Shown: in pieces, positions 1-12,250 of the stretch | How the letters are laid out: each line of letters starts with the position of its first letter | How positions within the stretch are numbered: position 1 is the first letter of the stretch | Assembly: GCA_003313425.1 (NCBI GenBank) | Contig: NHZP01000077.1 | Coordinates: forward strand, 62,001-126,000 | Length of the DNA: 64,000 bases | From: Pseudopyrenochaeta lycopersici | Taxonomy: Eukaryota; Ascomycota; Dothideomycetes; Pleosporales; Pseudopyrenochaetaceae | Direction of reading: 5' to 3' | Notes under the pieces: model-generated | Databases searched by the model: none | The model's input: only the letters and a program-made list of their open reading frames with translations | What the model was told of the DNA's origin: nothing | Program-made: the position numbers and the translations under genes

Positions 1-3000
1 GGCCGCTAGTCCTCTGTCAACTCTAGCAGCACGTAGCACTCGTCTATCACGATACGATCTAGCTAATGTAGCATGCGCTTCTCGTTAATAAACCTGCTAA
101 ATCCCTTTGTAACCGCGCTCTCTAGAGTAACCAGCACAATTTAAGCCCAGTAAGGCGGTCTTCTTCCGTCCCACTTGGCGCAGGGAATGCTAAGCAGGTT
201 GCAGTAGTCCTGCAGATCGTCTCGCAAGGCGTTTAACAGAGCAACAACAACGGTGACGCCGCCCGGCGAGATGGACGCGGGCAGCATAAACAGCATGCTC
301 TTGCCTATGCTGGTAGCTATCACGACCAGCACGCGCAGCCGTCACTGCATCACAGCCCTGAGGCCTTCTTCCTGCTTACTACGATACTCGGCGTCCGGCC
401 GCCCAGCGAGTCGCCTAAACTCTACCTTAAGGTCTACTATCGCGAGCGACGACTAGCGCTAGAGCGCCTGCTTCTCTTACTGCGCTATCATCTCCGCGCG
501 GACACCAGGGTGCATGAGGCCGTCCTCCCAGGCAGAGGCAAACTCCAGCACGCGATGCTAGTCCATGCTTACGCGCCGGAACTCTTCCCGCTCAACTATA
601 GTCTGAAAGGGAGACTCTATCATAGAGCAGCCGTAGTTACCTTTCTTAGTTTAAAGGCTGTAACCTAACTACAACGCTCGCGCATAGCTCGTCGTAGGCG
701 CTTTATTCTAGTAGAGCACTTCCAGCCAGTCGCGTGCCTGTCCATCTTTAGCCAGCTCTCAGTGGATGGCCGGGTAGGCATGCCGCCAGGCGCGGGTGCT
801 AAGGGCGGCGCTCATATACTAGAAAGTCTGCTCGCGCAGGACGCAGCGTATGCGATTAGTACCCCAGTACCTGTCTAGGTTAGCTAATTATACCTTCTCA
901 CGGTCAGCATCGCCGTACTTGTCTCTGTCGTCGCTCTCTTCGCTGTCGCTCTCGTCCTCCTACTGCTCCTCTAGTTCTAGCTCCCAGAGAAAAGCAGTAG
1001 GGCGGGCAACGCTGTTGTGCAGTATCTAGAGATTGTCTATAAACAGTTAGCCGAGCCCAAGGAAGTATACTACTAGCTCACTTACCTCCCAGGGAACGTA
1101 GTAGTAGATAGTCTTAACACGCTTACTAAAGCTGTACCCCTTATAGTACGTAGTAGTAAAGGATACTAGACTACCTTCTACAAACACCCCTCAGCACCCA
1201 GCCCTATCTGCGCTGTTCTCGCACTATATTAAGGTAATCTCTGTCCCGCGCGCAGGTGCACTAGCAGAGAGGTGTACAAGGGTAAAGAGGCTCTCTTTAA
1301 ATTAACGCACACCCTTTATGTATCTAGCTACAGCGTCGTCGCGCCATAGCGTCCGCTCTAGCTACTACATACTGTCTATCCCACAGATAAATCTCTCCCT
1401 TAGCGGGGCCTCCTCCAATACCCAGTCTAGAAGCCAGTCTTACTACCTGTCTAGTTAGTTACTAGGGTGCTTCAGAAAGCTCTAGCCCGTAGCCAGCTCA
1501 GCTAGCTAGTCAATAAGTTTATCCACAGACACCTCTAGAAGCGTAGTACTCCTAGGCCGCACGCAGTCCGTATCGTCTAGATCTAAGAGTAGGACGTCCC
1601 TAAGTAACTATATTCGCGCCGTCTTGCACAGCCCCTTAACCATAGACTAGAGGTCGGCTAGCGAAAAACTCTGCTTATTAATAAGAAGATAGTCTCTATC
1701 CTACAACACGATGCCAGGAGCGTTACGTCGCCCTGCCTGTATTCTAGCTAGCGTACGCAAGCGCAGCATTCAATTCATAGGACTAGGCGTGCCTTTAAAG
1801 TCAGACAGCGTTATAAACCGTTCAGCTATGTCCCTAACTAGCTTATAGGTAGTAGGCGCTGTATCAGAGTCTTTCTAAAGCGCTTTATCTCGCTAGCAGC
1901 AGGCATAATACACCATAAGCGCTTTTAAGGTAGTAATTAGAGTAGACAGTATTAGCGAGAACTCGTGCGCCGGAACCTACCCACCGCCGTAGTAATTAGG
2001 CTTAAGGCCAAGGACAGCTACCCCGCTCAGCAGTGCGCTCTCGTGCTTATTATCCAGCAGCGTGTAGTTAAGCAGGGCGATCCAAAGACGCAGACATCGC
2101 TCTTCTAGCCGCCCCTTCTTTACAGCATCAGCAGAGCGCGCAATTTACTAGAGTAACTACAGAAGCGCGTCTTGCGTGCTAGTAAGCTTGTATAGCGGCC
2201 GGTCAGCTTAACCGTTTATGCGCCACAGGTAGCAGAAGATGCTCACCAGCTTCTAGCTGTACTTCTTAATCGTGCGGACTTAATGCCTTACGTAGAAGGG
2301 CTGCTCGTTCAACTCTACGCCCGCCTTGCGTCGCTCTATAATCTCTAGCGTAAGTCTACCTATAACTTCTGCCTAGCTACTATTAAAGGCTTTCTGTATT
2401 AGCCGCTCTATAGCTTTATAAACATCGCGTAAGCCTATATTATCTAATGCGTCTTCTTCTTTACTATGCGCATCTACCTCCCCACCCGCTAGCCGTTTAG
2501 CGCGCAGAAGCACTGCCCTAGAGCTGCGCTTCAAGTAAGGAACCTATTCAGTTAACGCTAGCTACAGATCAGCTTGCGAACAGACGCTCTCTTAAATCTT
2601 TTCTTACGCTGCTGCTGCCGCTTACTTCTCCCGCTAGTACTAGCGATCTGCCTTAACTCTCTAGGAGATATCTTCTCAGTTCGTACCCCCAACGCTTATC
2701 TTAACCATAATATACGCCAGCCAGCTAACAGCTCTAAACAGGCGCTAGCAGGATTAGCTGTCTTACCATATTCAGTTGCTTAAATACTTACTCTTCTGCC
2801 TTATATCCCCCCCTCGCTTTTATTTATTCACCTAGCCATGCTTATCCTTACAGTGTTTCTGCATGCCTTACACTAAGATGCAGGTATACTAATATCTCTT
2901 TAACAAGCATACCAGCCCGTCCTCTTAGATTTTAAGGCCAGCAATAGGCTCCTTAGCTAGCTTTAGCACACGAACGTCTCCCGGAACCCGCGCAAGCTTA

Positions 3001-3230
3001 GGCAGCGCATGCACGATTACTGCCAGGTACTTCTGCGTGGCGACTGCTACCTTAGGGTGGCGCTCTTTAAGGTGCGTAACAACCTGCGCTAGTAGTATAG
3101 CGCTAGCACATAGCTTACAGACGACCACTTAAAGCTTAGGCAGGTGTTTAAACAGCTGCGCGAATGTCTCTATAGTGTAAGGAGCAGGAGGTACACAGGC
3201 GGGCTGTATATAACACGTCCGTCAGTCTGT
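1..3230 (-). pseudogene. Telomere-linked RecQ-like helicase relic, copy 1 (3' end beyond window)
   Basis: Read on the minus strand, this is a protein with an OrsD/DUF3505-type zinc-finger N-terminus and a RecQ-type helicase C-terminus. The N-terminal part (about 2840-3200) has CKLCASAILLAQVVTHLKER followed by a second CxxC/HxxxxH-like unit after EDGLVC. The helicase starts near 470: Walker A reads IATSIGKSMLFMLPA (about 297-335) and the DExH box reads VIDECY (33-44), then the window ends. RIP-type TAG/TAA stops punctuate it throughout, so it is dead. Proteins with this order are known in ascomycetes as telomere-linked or telomere-associated helicases and lie next to chromosome ends; their presence suggests a subtelomeric or heterochromatic location (inference). 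A divergent relic gene begins about 110 bp upstream. Confidence 0.8.
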
Positions 3231-3339
3231 TTACTTTTCCTCTCTATATTAATTAACGCATTCTTTTAATTGCGTTTCTAGCTCCGCTAACGCTAGTTAG
3301 TAAGGGTATTGTATTATATCTGTGCACGGCCTAACTTTT

Positions 3340-5160
3340 AGTGCCGTAGCGCGAACGCGTTAGGAGCCTAGTAACACTACACCCTCTTCCCCATAGCCTG
3401 CGTTAAGAACCTAGCTCTTAACCTTATTACTAGTACAAAAACCAGAAATACACTAGGCAGCTCTATTAAATAAAGCTGCAGAGTAGTTTGACAGCGGCCG
3501 TCAGAGCTTTCCTCTAGCTATTAAGGCTAATTTTGCCTACAACTACAGGTACAAGCCACTAAATAAAGACTACCAGAAGCTGTTTTTTTGCTAGGCTACG
3601 GTTTCGGGCTCGCAGCACAGCACGTTATTCTGCCCGCACAGCGCTAGGTGGCTAATCCCTAACAATACCAGCGTCTGCAAGCCTATCTTTATCGCCTACT
3701 CTGTGCTGTTAGCTATCTAGTTACTGCGAGAGACGCTCGCCGATAACACTCTATCCAACGATGCCTGGAATCGCCTTATCTGCGCGGCTGAGTCGCTTGC
3801 GCAAGACAGGATGGAAGAGCTGCCATCTGCGCAGCAGCCCTCTACTTCCCCTTTGCAACAGCCCTCTGCTCTACCCTCGCAACATAGAAAGCGGCTACCC
3901 CTATCTGTGCTAGCCTATTCGCCAAAGCGCGCTCAAACAGACACCAAAGAGACGCATCCACCTAGCCCTTATCGCTCAGAGCCCAGCAAATCAGACGAAT
4001 AGCTAGAAGACCCCCCTCTGCGCACCACTACTGTTACAAACAACAACCGCCGTGCTAAGCGGGAACGCAGCAAGAAACTCGTAATTTTAAAGACGAAGAA
4101 GCGGCTTACTCTTAGCCTAGTAGCACCTAACAACAAGGCTTCTGTTTAAGAGCAGGCTGCCTATACCTCTATTACGCAACAGGACGAGGCGGTCGTCGCC
4201 TAGATTATTAAGCAGTCTGTTTCTAACAGCACGGACTTCTACAGCTCTACCCAAACACCCTACCTTACAGCTTGTAGCCTTCTAGAGAAAGCGCGCGTGC
4301 TTAGAAACCACGCCTCTTAGTACCACGCTAGTCAGTTCCTGCAAGCTTAGCGAGAGCGCGGCTTACCCTTTAGGAGCGGCGGCAAGCTCGCTAGCAGCCA
4401 GAGCAAGAGTCATGTAGGTGCAAAGCGCTTACAACTGCTAGATGTGCGCGACGATGCTAATAGAGACTTCTGCTTCGCCTAGAACATGTGCACACAGTAC
4501 AAGGAAGAGCTAGCAGCCGTCCATATCAAGTCTTAATAGGCATCTGCTCTCCTAGGCTAAGCATATACTAACAAAATAGCGCAGATCCGGCACAACGACT
4601 TCATCTCCAGTAATAACAGGACGCGAAATTGGTACAGAAAAAGTCCTGTCCGCACTAAGGCAATTGCAGCGCTGTTAGAACTAGTTAACCCTAATACTAC
4701 TAAGAAAGCTAAGCTAGTGTTTAGACAACGTTTAGGGCAAGCAATGCGCTAGTACTTAATTATTCAGGAGTTAGGCTAGGGCATTCTAACCCTAATACCA
4801 CACAACAAGATTACTAATTAGTAGATTGAACGGACCCTTTATGTAGGCTAGTTGCATGTCTAGATTAAGTTAGTAAAAAAGGTGCACCCAGACATCTGCG
4901 CTGCTAGCAAGGCGCTTAAGAGCTAGTTAGGGCCAGAGGGAATTGCTGACGGGCCCATTAGTAAGAAGAAGACGCTAAGCATTAAGGCAGAGGCGCCAGC
5001 AACAATCTACGAGGTAGAAGAAATTCAAGACAGTAAAGACGACGACAGCGTTAACGGCGGCGTCAAGGAATCGCAAGCTCATGCTTCGCTGAAGAGTCCT
5101 ACTCTAGCTCCTCAGTTGCGCCAGCTAACTTTGCTTAAATTATTCTATCCTCTAGAGTAA
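3340..5160 (+). pseudogene. Unrecognised relic gene divergent from helicase copy 1
   Basis: A single plus-strand frame can be read for about 1.8 kb if RIP stops (TAG, TAA) are read through. It opens near 3340, contains a Pro/Ser/Gln-rich stretch free of stops (3811-4002), a basic stretch (RRAKRERSKKLVILKTKKR, about 4050-4110), then a more ordered half with NKIAQIRHNDFISSNN and LYVG*LHV*IKLVKKVHPD, and an acidic tail (YEVEEIQDSKDDD, about 5010-5045). The reading ends at a TAA near 5160. I do not recognise the family. Its head-to-head position with the helicase relic suggests that the two may belong to one mobile or subtelomeric unit, but the sequence does not prove this. Confidence 0.5.
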
Positions 5161-6372
5161 ATGTTAGACTTAGACCTACGCTTAACTTCCTTCGTCGTGC
5201 TACAGATCTTATCAATAGTATCTCCTAACATCGCGAACTTTAGTACCCAAACTTCATCTATATTCTACTCACCTAATCTGTCTCTGTTTACTTTAGAAAT
5301 CTAACATATAATTTAGATATACTTCGTGCACGTTCTATAAGCGTTGCATTAATTATTAACCCTAGGAATAGCGAACAAATTAACTCTAAAAAAGCGAATA
5401 AATACACTCCAGTATCTGTGCCCACGCTAAATTTTACATAGGCAAAGCGAACAAATACACTGTCTTTGTTCGTAGAATAATGGCAGCGGTTAGCAAATCC
5501 CTACTATCTTTCTCCCTCTATACTATATCCTATCGCTTCGCTCTTATTTTTCTTTTTCTTATAAAAGCGGTTAGCGAATCCCTACTATCTTTTGCCCTCT
5601 ATACTATATCCTATCGCTTCGCTCTCCTCTTTCTTACCTCTATAAAAGCGGTTAGCGAATCCCTACTATCTTTCTCTCTCTATAAAACTAGTTAGTAAAA
5701 CCTAACTATCTTTCTCTCTCTATAAAACTAGTTAGTAAAACCTAACTATCTTTCTCTCTCTATACTATATTATATTACTTTACTCTCCTAACTCTTACCC
5801 CTATAAAACTATTAGCGAATCCCTACTATTTATCTCTCTTAATACTTTATATAATTACTTTACTCTTCTTTTTCTTTTCTCTATAATACTACTTACGAGA
5901 ACCTTACTATTTATCTACTTCTATACTATTACTTCTATACTATTACTTCTATACTATTACTTCTATACTATTACTTCTATACTATTACTTTGTTTTCTTA
6001 ACTCTTAACTCTATAAAACTACCTACTAAAACTCTGCTATCTATCTCCTTCTATACTATATTAAATTACTAATCTCTTTTTTAACTAACTAAAACTATAA
6101 ACTATATACCTACTATCTTTCTACTCTTATACTATATTCTATTACTTTCCTTTTTTTAACCTTAATAACATAAAACTACTTTCTACGTACTACTATATAC
6201 TTATACTAACTTTAAATAATATTTCTTAATAAATTTGAAACTATTTCTACTATCTTATTTTCTTTAAATTTTAAATCTTAATTTTACTACTTCTACTATA
6301 CTACCTACTCTATTACTTATAACTTATAATTCTTCTCTACTATATTATATTACTTTACTTTTATTTTTTTTA
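5161..6372. repeat. AT-rich degenerate satellite
   Basis: A low-complexity C/T-rich block on the plus strand. It contains an ~82-bp unit starting GCGGTTAGC at about 5485, 5567 and 5648, a shorter ~47-bp derivative around AACTAGTTAGTAAAACC, and a run of five 14-bp units (ACTTCTATACTATT) at about 5925-5990. Units decay towards 6370. The small ORF in it (5480-5695) is a by-product of the repeat. No gene is seen here. Confidence 0.75.
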
Positions 6373-6374
6373 TA

Positions 6375-6432
6375 ACGTATATAGTAAGTAAGCGGGCTAT
6401 GTAAGCGAGCGGGCTACCCTACTAACTTTGCG
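6375..6432 (+). repeat. Left terminal inverted repeat of pogo element A
   Basis: Starts ACGTATATAGTAAGTAAGCG directly after a TA dinucleotide (6373-6374). It is matched by the complement of 8281-8338. Confidence 0.9.
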
Positions 6433-6473
6433 CACCTCTATAAGCGTCCTACTTAACTATAAAATTAATTACT

Positions 6474-8257
6474 ATTTAGATATCTAGATACTAGCTTCAG
6501 CAGCACCTATAGTATCTTTTTTACATGTGCGCGAGTTATGTCCAGTCTCTCTGCATCTTTTACAGCGTGCTAGAGTCTTGCGGCTAGGCCCTAGTTACTC
6601 TCTACTTTAGCGTAGTTTACGCTCTATTTGCTGCTTAACCTCTTACTAAGTAAGTAAATCTTCTCTAGCTCCCTTTATTAAGACTCCTCCTTTCTAAATC
6701 TGCCTTCTCTTGCGCTTCTTCTGCTAAGTTACTACCTTATTAGCTTGCTTAAGGCTAGTAATTCTATCCTCTATTAGCTTAGCTTTGTGTATCCCTACTA
6801 TAGCCCTCTTCTTAAACTAACTAAACGCCTCAATAATCGAGGTTAGTAATAAGGTGTTATGCCATTGAAGGCGATCGCTAATTAGAGTAGATTGAGCCTT
6901 AAGCTCACGTACGTTCCTTGGTGTTTAAGGCTCCTAGAGAGCTCCTAGCTGAGCTCCTAACTGAGCTCCTAACTAAGCTCCTAGCTGAGCTCCTAGCTGA
7001 GCTCCTAGCTGAGCTCCTTGCTGAGCTGCGAGTTGAGCTGCTGGTGATGGCGTACGCAGCTGAGCTGCTGGTGATAGCGTACGCAGTTGAACATCTAGCT
7101 TTGACAAGACAACGTCTGGCTGGAGGGGGACAAGGCCTGCCCCTCAAAATGCTGAGAGTATATTTGCTGAAGTAAAAGCTTGATTAAAGGCTGCTTTAAA
7201 GGCAGGCAGAAATTCAAGCTTAGTAATGTGGTTGATGTGGGCCTTGATTAAGCTCTCTATGCTGGCGGCTGTACGCCTTCTTAAGAGGAGAGAAGCAGCC
7301 AACGTTAAGAGGCTGCAGCAGATAAGATGAGCGCAGTAGCATGCAGAGAGTATAGATGTTGCTCTCTCTGCAGATCTCTTGAAATTTAAGAGAGTGATAG
7401 CTCTTATGGCTATCAAGGATAAGCAGCTAACGCGCGCCTACTACCCTTGTCTTTGTGTAAGTATTAAAGTGCTTTAGCCACGCTACTCTAAGCTGATTAG
7501 TTGTCTAGCTATTATTACTAACTGAAATAGCCTAGTCGCGTAGAATAGCATCCTCCTGGTACTAGGCAGACAGGTGATACTAGCCGGCAAAGATTAGGAA
7601 GGGTGGGACCGTCCAGCCAGCTACATTAATACCTTAAATTAACGTTACCTACTCGCGGTTACCTAGCTGGATAGCCTTTGGCCGACCCCTCCTCTCTAAC
7701 CTAGTCACGACTAGCTGAGTCGTGATCTTACCTATCCTAAAGCCAGCTTCGTCAAAATTATATGTATCCTCATCTGTAATACCGTATTTTACCTTTGTCT
7801 CCTCTACTAGCTTAAACTAGCAGCTTATTAGCTAAGAGTCTTTACATAGAGCTCTCTGCCTATTGTACGCTCGGGTAAAACATGTCGTAAGACTGTCTGT
7901 ACGCTTAACAAAGTTATATAGCTACTTCTGCCCAACCCTACCTTAACTGCGCGCTGCTAGCAGCTTATTAGCTATATCACCTATAGCTGCGTACGTAGGC
8001 GGAAATCCACGCTAATCTAGATTAAGGATATAATTAACTATTACCTCCTCTTCTAGCTAAGTAAGCTTCTTTAAGTTAGGCTAGTAATCGCGTTAGGCAA
8101 GCACGCCAGCGCGGCAGCGCTGAAGCGTGGTTTAAGGGACTTCAAACGTCTATGCAGCAACTTACTCAGTCTGAATTTAATCTAGATTAAGAGCTAAGAT
8201 TACGAGATTAACGTTAGCCTCGCAAGGAGCTAGTTAAGGTTGAATTAGTAGAGACAT
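6474..8257 (-). pseudogene. Pogo-family transposase relic (element A)
   Basis: The minus-strand frame begins at ATG 8257 (MSLLIQP). The first catalytic block is recognisable as YNFDEAGFRIG and the second as [13 protein letters not shown], followed by LLQPLNVGCFSPLKKAY, all typical of fungal DDE transposases of the Fot1/pogo group. A frameshift near 7250 moves the reading into the frame that reads SIESLIKAHINHITKLEFLP. The C-terminus carries a CxxCxxxGHxxxxC knuckle (CKRCRETGHNSRTC, about 6505-6550) before a TAG near 6474. Length is about 590 codons, normal for the family. RIP stops and the frameshift make it non-functional; the TIRs could still be mobilised in trans (inference). Confidence 0.85.
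6940..7035. repeat. 12-bp tandem repeat inside transposase A
   Basis: About seven imperfect copies of GAGCTCCTAGCT in the 3' third of the transposase gene. Because the period is 12 bp the repeat keeps frame. It lies between the DDE core and the C-terminal zinc knuckle. Confidence 0.7.
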
Positions 8258-8280
8258 AATTAATTAAAGTTAATGCGTTA

Positions 8281-8338
8281 CGCAAAGTTAGTAGGGTGGC
8301 CCGCTCGCTTACATAGCCCGCTTACTTACTATATACGT
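8281..8338 (-). repeat. Right terminal inverted repeat of pogo element A
   Basis: Mirror image of 6375-6432 with a single visible C/T difference, followed by the TA target copy at 8339-8340. Confidence 0.9.
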
Positions 8339-8879
8339 TACTCTCTTCTTCTTTTATCTTATTTAAACTAGTTAACTATTCTTTTATAAATACTATATAA
8401 ATTATATCTATTTCTTTCTTTCCTCTTCTAAGATACTATATATAATACTAGCTACTCCTTTACTAGTAATATGCTTAAAAATCCGCCTATCTTAATATAC
8501 CTCTCCTATCCATCTACCTAGCTCCTCCTTACTATCTACCTGCCCTCAATATCCTACCTCCCAAAGCCTACTATCTTAAATTCCTCTACCTACCTCTAGC
8601 TTTGCTTTTGCCTCTGCTGCTACTTGTAGCCCATATAGTACTGCTATCGCTACGTTCGGCCATGCGCAATCTGCCTGCCTACTACTCTGCTTACTGCTCT
8701 GCTTGCTGCTCTGCTTACTACCCTGCGTTCTGCCGCAGAGATACTCCATTATCCCACACTTCCAGCACGTTTGAACCTCCTTTTTATACCTTACCCTGCT
8801 CCGCAGCTCCTCTATATCCTGCAACCCCTCCTGCCCAAGCCGCGGACACTGCTACAGACTATGTACTGCCGCCTCGCGC

Positions 8880-9190
8880 TCTCTCTGCTCGAGCTCCTGC
8901 TCGGCCTGCTGCTCAGCCTGCTGCTTGGCCTGCTGCTCGGCCTGCTGCTTAGCCTGCTGCTTGGCCTGCTGCTCGGCCTGCTGCTCAGTTTGCTGCTCGG
9001 CCTGCTGCTTGGCCTGCTGCTTGGCCTGCTGCTTGGCCTGCTGCTCGGCCTGCTGCTCAGCTTGCTGCTCGGCCTGCTGCTTGGCCTGCTGCTTGGCCTG
9101 CTGCTCGGCCTGCTGCTCAGCTTGCTGCTCGGCCTGCTCGGCCTGCTGCTCAGTCTGCAGCTTAGTCTGTTGCTCCGCCTCTTCCTCCTC
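8880..9190. repeat. 12-bp coding minisatellite (EQQA)n
   Basis: About 20 or more copies of a 12-bp unit (GGCCTGCTGCTC and variants on the plus strand) within helicase-like copy 2. On the coding strand it encodes Glu/Lys-Gln-Gln-Ala repeats. The Leu-rich and Cys-rich plus-strand ORFs over it are mirror readings. Confidence 0.85.
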
Positions 9191-9600
9191 TTGCTGCCCT
9201 GCCTCATACTCCTCCTCCTCTTCCTCCTGCTGTACTGCCACCTTGCCCTCCTCCCTCCTGAATACTTCATGCAACATACCCCAGCAGTATGGACACGTCG
9301 TCTGCGATAGCTCATCGAGCTTCGCCCGTACTACCTGCTCCTGCCTCGCCTGTACCTGCTCCTCGTCCTGCCACTGTTTCTGCCCTCCATACTCCTGCTC
9401 CTCACAGTTATCGCAGAACGCTATCTCTGCGCCTTCTGCTGCCCTGTCTGCTGCGCCGCCTACTCCTGTATCTGCTCTTGCCTGTAGCTGTCTGCAAGAT
9501 AATCGCCTGCCGTCCATATACTAACTTATCACTGCTCTTCGACAGCCTACTGTGCTGATAAACGCGTCCATCACGTCGCTATCGTTCATCGGTTGCTGCT

Positions 9601-9690
9601 CCTCAGCCTCAGCCTCTGCCTCAGCCTCTGCCTCTGCCTCTGCCTCTGCCTCTGCCTCTGCCTCTGCCTCTTCCTGCTGCTGCTGCTGCT
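9601..9690. repeat. Hexanucleotide microsatellite (EA)n with adjoining CTG run
   Basis: About twelve copies of GCCTCT/GCCTCA followed by a (CTG)n run. On the minus coding strand it reads (Glu-Ala)n and polyQ. It sits where the RecQ helicase core would be expected in copy 2. Further CTG-rich polyQ coding sequence extends to about 9975. Confidence 0.85.
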
Positions 9691-12058
9691 GCCTCTATTA
9701 CTATTTTCTCTGCTACCTAATCTGCTACTGCTCTTGCTACTACTACTGCTGCCCCTGCTACGATAGGTTATAAAGCTGACTTTGCAGCGTCTGCTGTATC
9801 CGCTGCCATTGCTGCCACTGCTCCCACTGATGCCTCTGCTGCACCTGCTGCATCTGTTGCATCTGTTGCATCTGCTCCCACTGCTGCCTTTGCTGCATCT
9901 GCTGCATCTGCTGCCACTGCTCCCACTGCTGTCTTTGCTGTGCCTCCTGCGCCTGCTGCCTCTGCTGCCTCTCTCGCAGCTCAACACTATCAGTTGGGCC
10001 ACTCTGATCCCGCTTCCTCTTCCTACTCGCCTCTCCCTGCGGAGGGAAGCTAAGGAAGGCCTGCCAGGCACGGCTTAACGTACAGAACACGTCAATTGAG
10101 CGTACGCTTAGCCCCTGTACTATATCAGCCTGCACGGCATAGGCTACTATACCTGCTCTCGTCCTACGCCCGCTCTGCAGCTCAAGCGGATCCTCCTTGT
10201 CCTCCTCGCTATCACTGCTACTATCTGCCTGGCGCGAACCTTGATAGCTACCGCGCTGCTTCCGCTTCTTCTCCTCCTGGCAGTAGCCTACAGCGAACCG
10301 CTCTCCTACTACCTTACGTCTAATACCTACAGCTGCGTGCCGGTACTCCTGAACTGTCAGCCGCGCGCCTAGTAGCTCAGTCGACTCTAGCGCTAGAGTA
10401 CGCGTAAGCCTGTCCGTGTCCCAGAGCTTGCTTTTGTCTATCTAGAGATAATCACACTTAGAGGCAGACGTAGCTTTGCCCTGACTAGCGAGTAGTATAG
10501 CCTGTAGTGGCCGAACGTAGAGTAGATACGCAGCAATTAACTGCCCTACCGCCTCTGGCAGGAACCGCGGTACTACCTTAGGTCGATCCTACTGCGCCTG
10601 TGTCTTATAGTAGCGGGTTACTAGCGTTACCTGCCTATTAATTATGTAGAGGTTACGATCCTGGAGTACCCTATTACGCTACTGAACGGACAGTAGCTCG
10701 GGCCCGCGCGCTAGCTGCCCGCCTGTAATATACACTGCGAGGTAAAGCAGCTCTAGGAAGCGACCTACGCACTGTAGATACTGCTGTACCCTTTTCTTAT
10801 GCTACTGCAGAGACGCCTTAGCCTGATCGCCTTCCTGTTCTTCTCCTTGCTTATATAGCTGCTGTGCAGCTCGCACGCTAGCTAGCCGTGCGAGACTCCA
10901 GTTGCTGCCCTCGTCAAGCTGAGCTGGCGATAGGAAGCAGGCGCCTCGTTCTGCTATAGACACGTCGTCCTGGATTGCTGCTAGGTTAACAAAGCGTCGC
11001 TGGCTCTCCTCCTCTATCCAGAGTAGCTGCTCCTATAGAACCTTCTCTGCCTTAGCTACAATCCCCTGCGCCATAGCGCAAAAGCGCTCTAGCTTAATAG
11101 GCTGGCCTTTAAGGAAGAACGTCTGGCGGTCAGGCGACCACCACATGCTACCTGCGATACTGCCTAGCGTACGTAGAGAGATATGCTTAGCGTAGGCAAG
11201 TAGGCTGATTATAACGTTCATTGGGCTATGCGAGCTATTAATAAGATAGCGCGCTCGCTGCTGTAGTAGAGCAGCCGTCGCGGCAGCACCCTGCTCTGTG
11301 CGCTGGGCAGAGGGGAGGAAGGCCTTAGTAGCAAGCACGCGTACGCAGTAGATAAGGGAGCTAAGAAGAGTAGCAAACTGTAAGGCGTCGCGTAGCCGGT
11401 TTGTATCTGGGTTAATACCTAGCGCAGCTAGGAAGTGGATTAGGCCGCTGTTAAAAGGCTGGTGGTATATCTCCTGGCAGAACAGCGCCTTAGACAGACT
11501 TAGGACAGCTCTCTGCTGTTCGCCTGTATTACTGCTGCGGTCGCTGCCTGTCAGTAACCTCCAGAGCTTTACAGCTTCCTGCTTCTGCCCGCCGTGCTAG
11601 GGGAATAGGCGGGCGATATGCTGCAGTCCCCTGCCTGCCTCCTCCTCCCCCTCCTCCCCCTCCTCCTCAGAAGCAATCAGCCGCAGGCAGTAGCAGATTA
11701 GTCGTGCCCAGAGCCTTGCCGCGCGACGTTGGCTTGCTGTCTTCTGCATACGACCTAGCGGGCGTATATTAGACCGCCGTAGACTTGCACTGCGTAGCCA
11801 GCGTAGCGTCTCAAGGGATAGCGAGCTGAGTCCCTCAACCGCCTGCTCCACCACCTCCTCAACGCGGCGGACCGCGCCCTGTAGTGCTGGCTCGTCGTCG
11901 CCTGGCAGCCGTACAGCGTAGGCGAGCCGCTTCCAGTCTGGGTAGGCCTTAAGGTGCTGCTCCTATTGCGTCCGCTTAAACCAGCCAGTGCGGTCGTAGA
12001 GAGAAACCTCCTCAGCGATTTGGCTAATAGCTTCTTAGTCCTGACGCTTAATAGCTGT

Positions 12059-12250
12059 CTATTCAGCTACTAAGCTAGTAAGCGTCTCCTGGTAATCTGG
12101 CTGCTTTCTCTGCTGTTGCTGCGGCTGATCCTGCGGCTGATCCTGCGTCTGATCCTGCGTCTGATCCTGCGTCTGCTCCTGCTCCTGCTCCTGTGTCTGC
12201 TCCTGCTCCTGCGTCTGCTCCTGCTCCTGCGTCTGCTGCTCGGCCTGTAC
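12059..12250. repeat. Gln/Glu/Asp-coding minisatellite in copy 2
   Basis: Imperfect 9/12-bp units (CTGATCCTGCGT, CTGCTCCTGCTC) encode a minus-strand run of TQEQEQ and TQDQTQD between the zinc-finger region and the first conserved block of helicase-like copy 2. It keeps frame. Confidence 0.7.

Larger units (their letters stand above)
6375..8338 (-). mobile_element. Fot1/pogo-like DNA transposon A, complete ends
   Basis: A 1964-bp element with ~58-bp terminal inverted repeats that differ at one visible position (GGGCTACCC on the left, GGGTGGCCC on the right), flanked on both sides by TA, the standard target of Tc1/mariner/pogo elements. Size and ends match the fungal Fot1/pogo group. It carries one transposase relic on the minus strand. 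It lies between the satellite block and helicase copy 2. Confidence 0.9.

Noticed and set aside
8771..9524. Leu-rich and Cys-rich ORFs on the plus strand
   Set aside because: They are alternative readings of the 12-bp repeat whose true coding strand (minus) has zinc-binding motifs and family features at both ends.
9552..10323. Plus-strand Ser/Ala- and Leu-rich ORFs
   Set aside because: Shadows of the polyQ/(EA)n part of the minus-strand gene.
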